Shown here: positions 13,935-13,973 of the stretch, one piece after another
Numbering within the stretch: the stretch's first letter is position 1
How the letters are laid out: each line of letters starts with the position of its first letter
Assembly (NCBI GenBank): GCA_041580375.1
Contig: JBFGDZ010000087.1
Coordinates: 1-13,973, forward strand
Source of the DNA: JAPUIN01 sp041580375
Lineage (GTDB): Bacteria; Acidobacteriota; Polarisedimenticolia; Gp22-AA2
Length of the DNA: 13,973 nt
Direction: 5' to 3'
Translations under genes and position numbers: made by a program
Notes under the pieces: generated by a model
Database searches by the model: none
What the model was told of the DNA's origin: nothing
The model's input: the letters and a program-made list of their open reading frames with translations, nothing else

Positions 13935-13973
13935 ATGGAGAGCCCGCGCACGTTGCATTACCGCCGGATCAAC
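13935..13973 (+). CDS. Start of an unidentified plus-strand gene (cut by window edge)
   Basis: ATG 13935 opens a frame to the window end encoding MESPRTLHYRRIN. It is preceded by a near-consensus ribosome site AAGGAG (13919-13924) ten bases away and by a promoter 73 bases or more upstream. An ATG at 13916 in another frame has only a GGAG one base away, too close to work. Thirteen residues are too few to name a family. Confidence 0.5.
   Translation, partial: MESPRTLHYRRIN

Noticed and set aside
12239..13951. 570-codon minus-strand frame opposite the second GT-C gene
   Set aside because: The same charged shadow composition; the plus-strand protein has clear GT39 motifs and a ribosome site.
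1..13973. CRISPR array, tRNA, rRNA, insertion sequence, toxin-antitoxin or phage genes
   Set aside because: No regularly spaced repeats, no cloverleaf-like or rRNA-like sequence, no transposase or integrase motif, and no short paired genes of that kind were seen on either strand.

Overview
This is a very GC-rich bacterial window. Its genes are tightly packed, often overlap by 4-8 bases, and strongly prefer G or C at third codon positions. The gene set (MacB/FtsX-type exporter, lipid-linked glycosyltransferases, LAB_N protein, DUF4388 protein) points to an envelope-rich, Gram-negative-type bacterium. An uncultured high-GC lineage such as an Acidobacteriota relative fits, but nothing here fixes the taxonomy. 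I see no rRNA, tRNA, CRISPR array, insertion sequence, phage gene or attachment site.

Layout. (1) 2-2582, plus strand: the end of an ABC ATPase gene followed by two FtsX/MacB-type permease genes, joined by GTGA and ATGA overlaps. (2) 2633-4567, minus: a 644-residue cation:proton antiporter with a C-terminal RCK (TrkA-N) domain. (3) 4760-6121, plus: a DinF-type MATE transporter; the gap between it and the antiporter holds candidate divergent -10 boxes and two perfect inverted repeats. (4) 8783 down to 6048, minus: a polyprenyl-phosphate-sugar synthase-like GT2, a 94-residue LAB_N (SemiSWEET/PQ-loop-like) membrane protein and an ArnT-like membrane glycosyltransferase, all translationally overlapping. 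(5) 8974-9693, minus: a DUF4388 (PATAN) protein with its own promoter, divergent from an RmlC-like cupin epimerase on the plus strand. (6) 12167 down to 10348, minus: a Gfo/Idh/MocA oxidoreductase and a second GT2, joined by a GTGA overlap. (7) 12290-13807, plus: a second, different ArnT/PMT-like glycosyltransferase. (8) The right edge carries a promoter and the first codons of another plus-strand gene.

How the genes may work together. The right two thirds looks like a surface-glycan or lipid-glycosylation neighbourhood. It has sugar-modifying enzymes (epimerase, oxidoreductase), cytoplasmic GT2 enzymes, a small candidate sugar-lipid carrier and two GT-C enzymes that would act outside the inner membrane. 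The GT2-LAB_N-ArnT trio has the same logic as GtrB-GtrA-GtrC or ArnC-ArnEF-ArnT, with the LAB_N protein in the flippase position; that role is inference. The left third is transport: an ABC exporter, an ion antiporter and a MATE exporter.

I did not find a clearly new defence, mobile or RNA-based system. The best leads are the LAB_N trio, the metal-cupin-like residues in the epimerase, a leaderless-looking promoter at the Gfo/Idh gene, and an operator-like inverted repeat over the -10 box before the second GT-C gene.
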